Source of the DNA: Tetrahymena thermophila SB210
Lineage: Eukaryota > Ciliophora > Oligohymenophorea > Hymenostomatida > Tetrahymenidae
NCBI RefSeq assembly: GCF_000189635.1
Contig: NW_002476481.1
Coordinates: 620,001-684,000, forward strand
Direction of reading: 5' to 3'
Length of the DNA: 64,000 nt
Both the position numbers and the translations under genes were made by a program. This document shows, one piece after another, positions 38,635-50,607 of the stretch (the first letter of the stretch is position 1; every line of letters starts with the position of its first letter). The notes below the pieces were generated by a model. The model made no database searches. It was not told where the DNA came from and saw only the letters and a program-made list of their open reading frames with translations.

Positions 38635-41108
38635 TAAATCAAGTGAATAAAAACTTAAATTAATTAATTAATAAATTAGAGGAAGAATCTTATTTACTCA
38701 AAGAAAAAAAATTTTTTTTCTTTTTACTGCCCACTTCTTAATATTTCAAACAATGACTATCTCACTTTTTATTCTCTAAGAATCTTGTTAAAGACTCTAA
38801 CTATCAATTAAAAAAGCAGTATTTTTTAAAACAGTATAATTTGAAGAGAAATCATTCTAAATTAAATAATTTAGGGTTAAAGTAGTTAGATAATTAATAA
38901 TAAGAATTAGATTAGAACATGTTATAGACAGACAATAAAAACAAATTTATAAATTTTATCTATATATAAACATAAATTGTATAAAGTCTATTTTTTATTT
39001 TCATGCATGAATCTGATCCAATTTGATTTGATGAAAACTGTGTCGATTATTTATAGTATTTAAATTATTTTTGAACCCAACCTTCATATCAAATAATTTT
39101 AATATATTTTTATTTTTTTTCCTTTATGTTTTAATCTTTCAATCAATAACTAACTTCTATTAAATATCATAAGAATACCATTAATTTTGAATTAAATGTT
39201 TAAGTTTATTGGATAAATATTTGGTTGTTTCTTATGTATTTTATAATATATTTTATAAATACAATAAATAAACACGAGATGAGTTACATTGTTGTAGTTT
39301 TAAGTGAGGAAAATCATTAAAGATATTCTTTTATTTCAAGATTTATAAACAAAAATCTTACATATTACTGCATTTATTTGATGTTAGAAAGTTATTTATA
39401 AAAATATTACAAATAATGAATATTGATCGGATGCAAAGAAACTGTAATAAGATTCAAAATTTAGTGTAATTACTATTATTTATTGCAAAAGTGATTATTT
39501 TTTCGAAATACTTATTGTTATTTAGAGAAAGCCCACAATAATTTATTAATAAATAAATTTAATATCAGCAGCAAGTCCCCAAATTCTGTTTCTATAGCAT
39601 TTGAATTCCTAAATTGTAAATTTTTTTCAAGATTACAAAAAATTTTACAAATTATGTGGTAAAAAAAAACGAGCTGTCATTCGAAAAGAGATTTTTATTT
39701 TTTTATTTGATAAAATTTGAAGATTTCTGATCATTTTTTAATAAATAGTATTTAAATTTTATCAGTCTTCTAGACTCCCTAACTATTAAAATGGAGTAAT
39801 CTCTGTGCAGTATTAAAGAAATATGCTAGGACTAAAAGAAATTTAAAATTATAATTTAACAGACTGTCTTATTACAAAATTATTCTAGCGTAAGATTTAA
39901 AAGCAATGCAGAATAATCATAAAATCTGCTCGGTAATAGTTGAACTAGTTGAAGGGGTTAGAAGAAGAACGTGAAGACTAACTTTTATATCTATCTATTG
40001 CAATTACTTATTTATTAACTTGAAGAAAATATTATTAAAATAAAAGTGCAAATTAGTTTTTTCTTACTTGATATGTGCTCATTAGTATTTTGAATAAATT
40101 CAAGGATAAATATTGCTCTATATTCTTTTTTGCTAAAATCAAAGCTGATATTACTTCAAAATTACAATTTTCACTGTAAAATTATTTAAATTTACAGTTT
40201 TTACAGTGAATATTTTATAAATTTACTGAAATATTTGCAAATTTACGTGTATAAGCTGATATTTAGTGACGAGTAAGTAAAAATTGAAAGGATAAATTTA
40301 ATTTATGTATGCTTATTGGAGAATAAATACTTTAAAAGCAAATCAGTTTTTGTTTACACCTAAAGAAAATTTTAAAATTTCATATTTGCTTTTTTATGCT
40401 TGTAAGAGACGTTAATATGCGCTAATCCAGTGAATATAAATATAGCTAGGGATATACTAAGATTATTTAAGTGGAAAAGAACAAATAAAATTTTTGTAAA
40501 GATGAAATTTAATTGAAACCATTAAATGATAATAACATTATTATCCTTTTGGGTGAGTAAATTATTATTAATTGATATGTGTAAGTATCTCTCTTGAAAG
40601 TTGAAAAATTTGCAAACATTTGTGGAAAAAAAACTTCTTTTAACGAAAGATTTAGATGATTTTAATTGATAAATGAATGATATTTATCAGCAAAAAATAT
40701 TTTATCATTTGAATACAAAATTGATAAAATTAGATTATTGTTATGCAAAAAAACTTAATTTTAGTAGCATTTATTTAAATATTAATACTCTTTGAGTTGA
40801 AAAAATTACAATTAGAAAGTTGAAATTTCTTACTCTTGAAATGATAAATTGAGTAGAAAAACAAATAATAAACAGAAGATGTAATATATTTTTGTGAAAA
40901 ATATCCAAGAGATAATTGATGAGGATCGATCTAATTAGATCTATGATTTTTTTCATAAAGATAATTAAATATTATTAATGTAATTAGAAATGTAGTTTTA
41001 CATTAATTTTGGAGGATATAGTGTAGTTAGTTAGTTATTTATTTAATTAATTAATAAGTAAATTAATTTTGTTATTCAGAAACTAACCTTTTTAAATAAA
41101 TAATCTTT

Positions 41109-41125
41109 GGGGTAAGATTAGCCCC
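41109..41125. other. GGGG/CCCC hairpin
   Basis: GGGG at 41109-41112 and CCCC at 41122-41125 flank a 9-base loop. Four stacked G-C pairs are rare in this spacer. It lies about 860 bases upstream of the 41988 start codon. It may be an upstream RNA leader element or chance. Confidence 0.35.
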
Positions 41126-41987
41126 TATTCAGAAATATAAAAATTTAATATAAAATTTGGTGCAATTTTATTATTATTCTGTTTCATGATGCAAGGTGAG
41201 ATTACGGACAGTTTATTAGAATTGAATAATGCAAGCAACCAATAATCTTGTCAAAAGTATCTAAATAGCATCATTTATATTCAGGTTACTCAAAAAATTT
41301 GGTTTCAATAGTTAATGAAAGATTTGGATTTATTTTTTATAGCAGATAACCCAAAGTGGTTCTATTTTATATTAAAAATATACACCAATAATTAAGTAAG
41401 CAATATTTTATATTAATTAGACATAAATTTCTTCCCAAGCAAATTACACATGTATATTATATGCATTTATTCATGCATATATAACTTTCTTTTATTGTTA
41501 TTCATACATGCAAAGAGGTAAGTAAGTTTTTTGCAAAAATTAGATAGAGGTAATGGTTTAGCAAAAAAGGTATAATAATTCAATTAAAAATAGGAGAAGT
41601 ATAATAAATTATTCAAATTAAATTCATTTGACAATAAATATATAGATAATTAGCATCTTCCAAGCAAACATACACACATAATCAAAATCAAAAAAATAAA
41701 TCAATAAATAAATAATCGCTTAAAAGAAAAAAAGCAAGAGATAGGGTTTGATTTAACAATATAATAATAAATACAACAAAAGAAAGAGTAAAACAAAAAA
41801 CAAAAAGAAATACATTCATTTGATAAAGACAGTAAGGGTTAATAAAGTTCATAAAATAATATCGAACCACACTTTATAATAGAATTCTTTTTGGGTTTGA
41901 AGCAAGAATAGATTTAAAATATTGTAAATAACCTTCGATTATTTGATATTTAGAGCAAATAGATTGATTCCGCACTCATCGAGTAAT

Positions 41988-44060
41988 ATGTTTGGCATTT
42001 AATCCAATATAAAATTCATGCATTAGCCTTATCAACATAATTAGTATGATAGCTAAGCCCAGTTTAATAATCAAGCCTTACCCAATTCAAACGAGTACAT
42101 GCATTAGTTTAATATGACTCAGTAGCATCCTCCAAAAGCTCCTATTTATGCAAACTCATTCAATTAGTAGCAATAAATTTCTTCCTATTAAGATGAGGAG
42201 CCTGAAAATGCTATAGAATAAGAAAGAGATAATTAATTTTAAGACTAGTGCTAACCTATGAAACCATTTTCTTAAAATTGTTTTGATTTTGCATCAAGTA
42301 GGTACACTATTCAGTAGCAGCCATCTTCCAGTAACTTGGTAAATGGTAGCGCTAGTACTTTGAATCTGGTATCGTAGCAGTAACCTCAATCACTAAAGGA
42401 GCTGGAAGAGAGTAAATGCCATTCCAGTGATTTAGCTAAATTTTGTAGTAAAAAATAATAGATAATTGAAGGAGAATATATTTGTGGTAAATAATTTAAG
42501 GCCTAATAGGATATGTTATTTTAATAAGCATAAAATAATGTGATTCTACCTTTAGAAAAGTAAGAGGAGTCCTCATAAAACTAATTAGAAGACTCTGAAG
42601 AGCACAAAGGAGAGAAGAAGATATCTCCTCTCAGATAATTTAAGAAAGCCATTTCCAAAGATAAAAAAAGTGTTGTTGCATTCAGCTAGTGTTCAATTAA
42701 ACAAAACTCTTCTAACCAACTTTCCCACCATTCTTCTTAATCTCACTCAACTTCTTCCTCTGTCTCCAGAGATTCCTTTTCTTCATAATCTTCTTCTTCT
42801 TCTCTCTAAAATTAACAAGAATACGAGCAACATGAAAGCCAGCAATCCAACACTGCTTTCAATTATAGTCTAGTTCCTCTCTCTAAAAACGTTCAAAACA
42901 AGGTCAGTATATCAGGTTTTGGTGATTGCCATGTAGAGCTGAATGTTGAGAGAGATTTCACTGCTGATAATCGCTTTGTTGCATTCAAATATTGGCGTCC
43001 CTGCTAAAATTATGCTATTGATTAAAACTCATTAATTTCACGTTTTTATGTTGAACCTAACTTCAATACGCGTACATCTGACTTCTCATCATGCATTTAG
43101 ATTTATAAAAACTACCCTGATTAAAATATAAGAAGATGGGGATAGGTACTTGATATGTATTAAAAGTGGACCTCTATCCTCTATAACGAAGCAGACTATT
43201 TCTATAAGAAGTTGAATGCTAATCCTTAACTGAAATAATATTTCGAAGAAAAAATGGAAATATTTATGAACGAGGCTCTTAAAAGAGTTAATTAATACCT
43301 GTTAGATGAATAAGGAAGCAGCAAAAAGTAGCTTTTTTGCTATTCTTTGAGAAAGTTAAACGAAGAGTACAAGGATATTGGAAGTATTTAATATGGTTAT
43401 AGCAAAGGCTTAATCGATATCTTAGGTCCTGATCCTAGCGAAACCAGGTTATACTTGCAACGTTATGGATTGAACTACTTCTTCGACTAGAAAACTCGTA
43501 TTGAAAGATACATTCATGATTTCTAATACATACAACAAGGTGGATAAATTTATGATACTGTCAATGTAATTACACTCGATAAGATTTAAATAGAATTAAA
43601 AGTCTCCAACTAATACATTTATTATGATTTCTTCTAAGATCCCCTAGCAAAGGAGGTATTCGGAGATTTCTCAGAATGTGCTCGTCTTGTTAGAAAATTT
43701 GCAGGCTGCAAAATGGAAATTTTCGAAATAGATCCTTTGCAATAGTAAAAACTCCAAGTAGAGCGTCATATATATAAACCGATTTATGAAAAGGAAAAAT
43801 ACTTGACATTTGATGACTAACTGCTTTCTCTCTACTATAAAAATGAAGTTAAAAAGATAACTCAAGCAAAAAATAATAAAAAACAATCAAAATCAAGTAT
43901 GCAAGATAATTAAATCATAGAAATTAATTAGAATCCTCAATAAGTCGACACAAACTTTGAAGAATTCGGTTACAATCCCTTTGAAAATTATATGTCCTTT
44001 GAAAAGAAGGAAGAAGACAATTAAGCTTTTTTACTCAGTGATGAGCATTAAGAATATTGA
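41988..44060 (+). CDS. Unrecognised 690-residue protein with Gln/Ser-rich N terminus
   Basis: Single-exon ciliate-code frame from ATG 41988 to TGA 44060. Residues 1 to about 300 are low complexity: many Gln (mostly TAA/TAG), Ser and Asn, including a long Ser run near 265-285, and probably disordered. Residues about 305-610 look globular: VSISGFGDCHVELNVERDF, FVAFKYWRPCQNYAIDQN, then a helical part (YNEADYFYKKLNANPQLKQ, YGLNYFFDQKTRIERYIHDF) and QIELKVSNQYIYYDFFQDPL. The C-terminal ~70 residues are charged and Gln-rich. No signal peptide, membrane helix or known motif was recognised. The long disordered leader followed by a compact domain resembles regulatory proteins, but no DNA- or RNA-binding motif is visible, so no function is assigned. 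Confidence 0.8.
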
Positions 44061-45984
44061 AAAGTTATAAATAAAATAATCAAGCGTTATAATAATAATA
44101 CTGACAAGATATTCCAAATAAAAATTCTTTTAAATATTCTATTTTTATCAAAATTTATAAAAACCTACTTAAAATGTTTCAAAATGAATGACTCTTAACT
44201 GTTACTCTACTCTCAATTAACAATTAACAATATATAAATACTTCTTTAGACAAAAAAGAGAGCATTTTATTTCCAATCATCAAATATGCACATACATAAT
44301 ATCATACAAGCTCATACATACATAGAATTCAATCATATATATACATACTCATTCAAAAAATATTCAAAAAATTTAATAACTATAAAAATAAATGCTCTTT
44401 GAATAATAAAAATAAAGAATGGTTGGTTAATTACTAGCTTAAAACCACTTAATTTATTTACTCAGCTAATTAATCATAATCTTATCACAAAAGTTCTTTA
44501 TATTAAATAAATTTCCATAATAATAATATAATTAATATCAATTATCTCCTCTTTTTCTTTATGCTTTGTTGGCTTTTAATTCTGTTAATTAATATATTTA
44601 ACTATATTTTATCAATTACTATACATAAAATTAATTATCTTAATTTGTTCATAAATGTTACAAATGCAAACATGAAATAAGGGATATTTATTTTGTATAT
44701 TAAATTTTTGTATTTTAGTGCTTCAGATGTAATCTAATTTAGTAATTATTTAATCACAGAATATTGACAAAAAATACTTTTTAAAAAATATCAAATTAAT
44801 TCACATAACTTTTGTCATCATCTTCCTATTATTTTTCATCAGTTAAAATAATTCCAAGATTAATTAATTTTTTGTAATTTTCTATTGATCTAAATCTTTT
44901 TTGAGTAAGTTACTTAAGTATGTATGAGTTAATGTAATCATTTCTATAAATAGACTTAAACTTTAAAATTTATAACCAAAATTTGAAATTTCATGAAAAA
45001 TATGCTTAAAAAAAATAAGTACACTAGTTTCATTTTAAACTATTTTTAGTTTTTAATGGGTTTAATGATTCAATAAAAGTTAATTTTACTCCTCTCGAAT
45101 AAGAAAAATATACTGGCTAAAAATTTAAACCAAGTTAATTAAATTTACTAGCCCAATATTCTTAGATTTTTTGAAATTTTAACTAAATCATTCCTTTGAT
45201 GTGAAAGAATTATTTATCCTCTAAAGTTTTGTAATCAGTCTTTTGGTATTATATTAATAATTGAAATAATACTTCTTGTTTTATTTATTTACATCTAAAA
45301 TCTTATTTTAATATTCATAAATTAGTTCAAAACAATTCAGCTAAATTATTTGAATATCAAAAAACTTTATCCTCAACCTAATTAAAAAGTTAGCATTAAA
45401 ATCTGAGTAATTTAAATAAGTTTTTTTAAATACAATCAAACGTATTCTTTTAATAATTTTTTACAATTATATGAAAAACTCTTAAATTAATAATCCTACT
45501 AAATTTTACAAAATATAATTCAATAAGCATATTGGCTTCACCTATTTTATTTATTTAAAAAAAAATATTAAAAAATATTGATTGCTGTTAGTTTAATCTT
45601 ATTATTTACCTTAGATTATTAATTTAATAATTTTATATAAGATTAACAATAAAATTATTTGAGATCTTAATAACTCAATTTTTTATATATTTCAAAACAG
45701 GTTTTAAGTAAGCTAACAAAATATTTTTGAAGCAAATATTTTATAAGCTTTTGTAAATAGTTTATAATAATAAATTTTGATAAAACAGTTTCATTTTTCT
45801 TTAAAAAAATTTTATGATGAAATAAATTCTTATTAAGCTTTTATAATGTTTTAAGGGAAAAAAAAAAGCGAATAAATTGGAATAAAAATTTTTATTTTTA
45901 ATAATAAAATCAGTAATTTTAAATTTATCATTTAATAATAAATTAAATTTAATATTTTGTTGTAAATAAATTTAATTTAAAACA

Positions 45985-46325
45985 ATATTTTTAATTAATT
46001 CCTAGAAAGAAAAAAAATTTTATTTTATTTAAAAAAAAAATGAATAAAATAATTGATTTATTTTCATTATTCAATAGAATTTTTAATATTATTTACATTC
46101 AATAAAATATGTTTATAAAATAAATAATTTTCTTTTACTATTATTATGATGTTTATGTATAAAAAATAGAATAGATTCGGATAACATTTTTTAATTAATT
46201 CTCTATTCACATTATAAAGATAGAAATTGTATTTAATTGAAAAATTATTAAATAAATTGATTTATTTTTAGAATTTATTCAATTTAATTTTTAATATTAT
46301 TTACTTACATTCAATAAAGTAATAC
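45985..46325. repeat. Two degraded copies of a ~200-bp unit
   Basis: The segment around 46050-46108 (ATTGATTTATTTTCATTATT, then an ATTTTTAATATTATTTAC core) recurs near 46256-46318 in the same order, with insertions. The preceding TTTTTAATTAATTC block also recurs at the same spacing. Divergence is high, so the boundaries are approximate. Confidence 0.45.
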
Positions 46326-46512
46326 AATAAATTAGTATTTTTACCAATACTTATAAAATTATTTTAAGATTAAAGATTTAAATCTTATAGTTTTAATTGT
46401 AAGATTTTAAGTTTGTGCTTACTTTCAAATTAAAAATTAGTATTGAATTTACTTTTTTGATATTGATAAATTGGTTCCAGAAATGTTCTTGTTGGGATGT
46501 AATTTAATTTAT

Positions 46513-46562
46513 ATGTCATTCTTACACTCTAGATTAATGTAAAATCTTTGGTAAAATGACAT
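46513..46562. promoter_or_regulatory. Two-stem hairpin upstream of the 105-nt-exon gene
   Basis: ATGTCATT (46513-46520) pairs perfectly with AATGACAT (46555-46562), and inside it TTACA (46522-46526) pairs with TGTAA (46538-46542). It lies about 185 bases before the start codon at 46747. Whether it is transcribed or functional is unknown. Confidence 0.3.
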
Positions 46563-46746
46563 CAAAATAGGACGATCATTATTTTTTGTTTCTTTAATAA
46601 TTCTAAAAATCTTAATTAAATATATTTACAACTATAATTTGTGGTATAAATCCTTTAAAATTGCCAGTGATAATTACTTTATAAATCAAAATAATAATAG
46701 TTAATTTTTAGTAAAAAGAAATAAGCTTATAAATTTATAGACAGTA

Positions 46747-48433
46747 ATGGGTTGCAGTGGCTCAGTTCCTAAAGACACAGATATTGTTGTAGAACCAGGC
46801 GAGAGTTGTGAAGTTCTAACAAGAGTATTTTATTTAGATTTCTTCTCTAGAAATTTCATATCTTTTAAACAATTAAAAAACAGTTTGATGAATCAAAGCA
46901 AAAATAAGTTATTATAAGCAATCTATTAGATGCTTAGGTTATTAAAGATGATCATAACACAATTATTGTGAGGAAGCTTGAGTAATTTGCAATTTAATTT
47001 CAAAATAAAATATCCGTTACAATATAAAAAACAAATTAAATAATTATTATTAAAAGTTGCTAAATGCTGACACCATTAGGGGATGTTAATTTTGAAGAGA
47101 AGCTATTGATAATTGAGCCTTAAGAGTAAAAAAAAAATTATAAAATATATCTACTAAAGACAAAAATATAATTTATATTATTTAGACAAAACTCTATAGA
47201 CATCAAAGAATTCTTTTCTACCCTTAGCCAGATTCCCTTAAAAAATTTATTTGGCATTAAAATTCATTTGGGTGCTCAATAGTAAAAAATAATTTATGTG
47301 AATTTGTATCAACAATTTAAACAAAAATAGTGTGAAATCCTCAACTGATAATGATTTACAAGAAATAACTAAGTTTATCAAAGCAATATCACAGACTTCA
47401 GATTAGCTTAGATTCGTTTCATTCAAAATACCAGGGTAATACATTTAAAGTTATTTATCTACTTAATACTAAGTAGAATAATCTTTTTAATTAATTAATT
47501 AATATAAAAGATGGAATCAGTTGTCAAATAAAGGATTAGGAAGATTTTTAGTTGGATTGAAAAGTTTGTTGTAGAAAAATAAAAGAGTCAAATTCTTTGA
47601 ATTAGATTTTGAGAAGTAAAAATTGTTTTATTTCTTTAGTGAAAATTGAAGTTAAATTTATATAATAGTGCAGACAAAGTTGAGGACATCATCGTTGAGA
47701 ATATAGCGAATTGTATTCACCAATTAGCTGACAATAACAAATGCATTTTGCATTTCTCGCTTAACCTAAACTAGTGAATAATTTTTCTAATAATTTAAAA
47801 TGATAAATTATTTGTTATATGATCAATTTTTGGATGAAAAATAATAATTAATAATAGCTGGATTAAATGTACCAATGAAGCAGTTTAGTATCTAGTCAAT
47901 AGCATAATAAAATTGGGAGGAGCAAACACTTCTTTAAAATACTTTTACTTAAATTTAAGCAGGTAAAATTTAAGATTAAATTTAAATTTTTAAATAAATT
48001 TTATAATTTAGTTGGGGACTCTGTACAAAAAAGGGATTAACAGAAATAGGATAGTCGCTTTACCATATTGCTGATAGTAATTAGCACTTGAAATATTTTG
48101 GGTTGGAAATGGAAGAGTAAATAAAATTTTATTAAAGCAAATATAATAAAATATTAACAAATAAATATAGTTGGTGGTAGTGCAAATAACCTGAATCATA
48201 AGCTTTAGTCTAAGGGTTCTTAAAATTATCGTAAAGCAACTCTCAGATAAAGCAAATTCTACTCAACTTTTCAAAGTAAAAAATATAAAATTTATTGAAA
48301 TCCTAAAATAAAATCTAAAGCATATTTTATTTTAAATAAAAGTTGGGGTTTAGGCAGTCAAGAGCCATTTTAAAAACTAGAAGAGAATTTAAAAAAGATT
48401 TTGCCAAAAGTAGAAAAATAAATTTTCTTTTGA
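46747..48433 (+). CDS. Repeat protein built from uniform 105-nt exons, acyl-anchored N terminus
   Basis: Nine exons: 46747-46824, 46884-47281, 47331-47435, 47511-47615, 47669-47773, 47858-47962, 48012-48116, 48171-48275, 48343-48433. The spliced frame is 398 residues. Exons 3 to 8 are each exactly 105 nt and all splice in phase 2, so each adds one 35-residue unit. Units open with Trp (WNQL, WIKC, WGLC, WWQC) in most cases and close with a hydrophobic strand such as LKYFYLNLS or LKYFGLEME, alternating with a central helix (GLTEIGQSLYHIAD). This helix-strand plan resembles ribonuclease-inhibitor-type leucine-rich repeats, though the consensus is degenerate. The N terminus MGCSGS is a typical myristoylation plus palmitoylation signal, sugg esting membrane attachment. 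Exon 9 encodes a shortened last unit. Function unknown; a binding scaffold is an inference. Confidence 0.8.
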
Positions 48434-50607
48434 AGATAAAATAAATTGTATTTATTAATAAAAAGCAGTAGAAATGCTGCAATTTACTTAAAGTGGAAAT
48501 AATTAAATTAGAATTTTAAACTTAAATATATTTTCATTATTTGCTTATTTACTTGTTTTTTATGAACTTTAAATTTTACTTGAAAAAAAAATAATTACTC
48601 TGAAATACTTCTAAATGAATTTATTATAATTTTAACTTAATTAAATTCATTTATTTCTTATTAAAATAAATTTTATTGAGTTAATAAAAAGCAAACAAAT
48701 TAATACATTATTTATATTTTCAATATCACTTTATTATTATTAATATTAATAAATAATTAAATTAACATATATTCTTAGATACTAAATTTTAGAATTTAAA
48801 ATTAATGATTTAAAAATTTATTTTTGGTATTTAATATACATATTTCAATCAAAGTTTTTCAATTAATTCTATTATTTTGCATAGAAATAAAATTTATTGA
48901 AAAAGAAATCTTAATTAAATAAATTAAAATTATAAATCAATATAAACTTATCTGCTGGTTTTTATCAATTTGAAACTTACTTAATCATTCATATATTTCT
49001 TACAAGTGTTTAAGCATTTCTAAATAGAATTATAACTATTTTAATTTATTTATAAATAAAATAAATTTTATAGAATAAATAAATGTCATAAAGTTTTTAA
49101 ATTTTCAAAATTTATTTATTTAAGTTAATACTAACTAGTAGATTAACATTTATGAATTGTTTTATTTCTTTAGATTCTAATTTTTAGAATCTATGATTAA
49201 TAAATTTAAAATTTATTCTTGGTATTTAAGATAAAATTAATAAATAAATTTTGATTAATTAATTCTTTAGAATATTTTAATAAAAAGCAGTAGAAATATT
49301 AAAATTTACTTTAAATATATAAAATAATGAAATAAATTAGAATTAAACATAAATATAAATTATTTGTTTATTTTTTAAATTTAGAATGCAATGAATAATT
49401 TTATATTTAAATAATTACCTCAAAAAATTTATTATAATTTCAACTTAAATTAATCAAGAACTAAAATAAATTTTATATATTAATAAATAAAAGAAAAATT
49501 AATATATATTTTATATTTTAATATCTATTTATTAAAATTTATACGAAAGAACATAGGTCCTCCAATAAGTTTCCTGACTTGAAAATGTATAAATGATATT
49601 TATATAGTTTTCAAACAAATTTTGTCAATTTATTAAATTTTAAATTTATATTTTAATCTTTCTAAATAAACTTTTTAATATGTCTAATAAAACTAATACT
49701 TACAAAATATGCTTATGCAATATATAAAATTCTTTAATAAATTTAAATTTTTTACTATTAATGTAGTATTTTAGTATTTTTATATAGGCTTTTTATTGCT
49801 TATAAATAAGTATTAATTTTGATATTAATAGGCTTAATTGAAATTAGTCTAATAATTATTGGTTGGCTTTCATAAATTTATAATTTTGAATTTTAACATG
49901 TTAAATTTAGTGTTAAATTAAACCTCTGATGATAATAACTTTGTATAAGATATGATTTTAATTTGCTTGATTTTGTGAGCCAAATTATAATGATTATAAA
50001 ATTGTCAAAAGTTTTGAGAATTCTAAAAAAAGCAGAAAAATTATAATTATTTGAGAGTAGAATCATTTATTAATTTATAAGTGATTTGTCTAATTGTTAA
50101 CTTTTTATTTAGTCACTTAATGAAATAAATAAATTTATCATAATAGTTAATTAATAAGTTAATGAAGAGAAATATGATAATCATATTAGATAAATAAACA
50201 CACGACACACATTTCATTCATATAACATAGATAAACAAAAAACAAACTAATTAAAATAATAAATAATTAATTAATATTTAGTTTTATAGATGCTTTTTAT
50301 CTCTATTTTTCTTATGTATCTTCTGAATATAAAGCATAGATAGATAGAGTGGTTTTTCTAAGTTTTTCTAGGAATTCTTTGCTTCAAATGAATTTAAGAA
50401 TAGTAGGAGGAAAATAATAAAGTTTTAATTAGATAAATTGTGAAATTCACAAAAACAAAAAAATAAGAAGGTGAAAAATCGATCTATTAATAAATAAATA
50501 GATAGACTAACTATTTGATTGAGGAAGTAAACAAATTAATAATAAATAAATTAATAAATAATTTAGTTTATATACAAATAATCATTAATTGAATAGATAA
50601 GACAGAA
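48434..50607. other. Intergenic spacer with degraded ~400-bp repeats
   Basis: About 2.2 kb of A/T-rich spacer. The first 1.1 kb holds related segments (listed separately). The remainder shows (AATA)n tracts and no gene. Confidence 0.6.
48456..49540. repeat. Degraded repeats, about three copies of a ~400-bp unit
   Basis: Clear similarity links 48456-48560 to 49280-49375 (both begin AATAAAAAGCAGTAGAAAT) and continues through about 48610-48770 against 49425-49540. A second link joins 48778-48836 to 49174-49229 (both end in a TTGGTATTTAA block). The two spacings, about 824 and 396 bases, fit three diverged copies of a unit near 400 bp, the middle copy lacking the first block. The array starts about 20 bases after the stop codon of the 105-nt-exon gene, so it may have begun as duplicated 3' flank. 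Confidence 0.5.

Larger units (their letters stand above)
31809..41987. other. Gene-poor block of about 10 kb
   Basis: No ciliate-code frame long enough or codon-like enough to call a gene was found on either strand. 31.8-35.2 kb and 38.6-41.0 kb are monotonous A/T-rich spacer. About 35.2-38.5 kb is different: longer words with mixed composition, fewer homopolymer runs, and the two RNA-like folds listed at 35713-35791 and 36388-36476. A microsatellite lies at 38599-38634, a GGGG/CCCC hairpin at 41109-41125 and a near-perfect palindrome at 40528-40545. The right end must carry the promoter of the gene at 41988. Confidence 0.6.
44061..46746. other. Intergenic spacer with a degraded tandem repeat
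   Basis: About 2.7 kb of A/T-rich spacer between same-strand genes. A roughly 200-bp unit appears twice (about 45985-46120 and 46185-46325). A small two-stem hairpin lies at 46513-46562. No gene is seen. Confidence 0.6.

Noticed and set aside
41106..41112. TTTGGGG resembling the ciliate telomere repeat.
   Set aside because: Only one unit is present, not a tandem array; it is part of a small hairpin.
47306..47330. A 25-nt intron in the 105-nt-exon gene.
   Set aside because: Much shorter than other introns here. A 49-nt intron (47282-47330) with a better GTAAAA donor gives the same frame.
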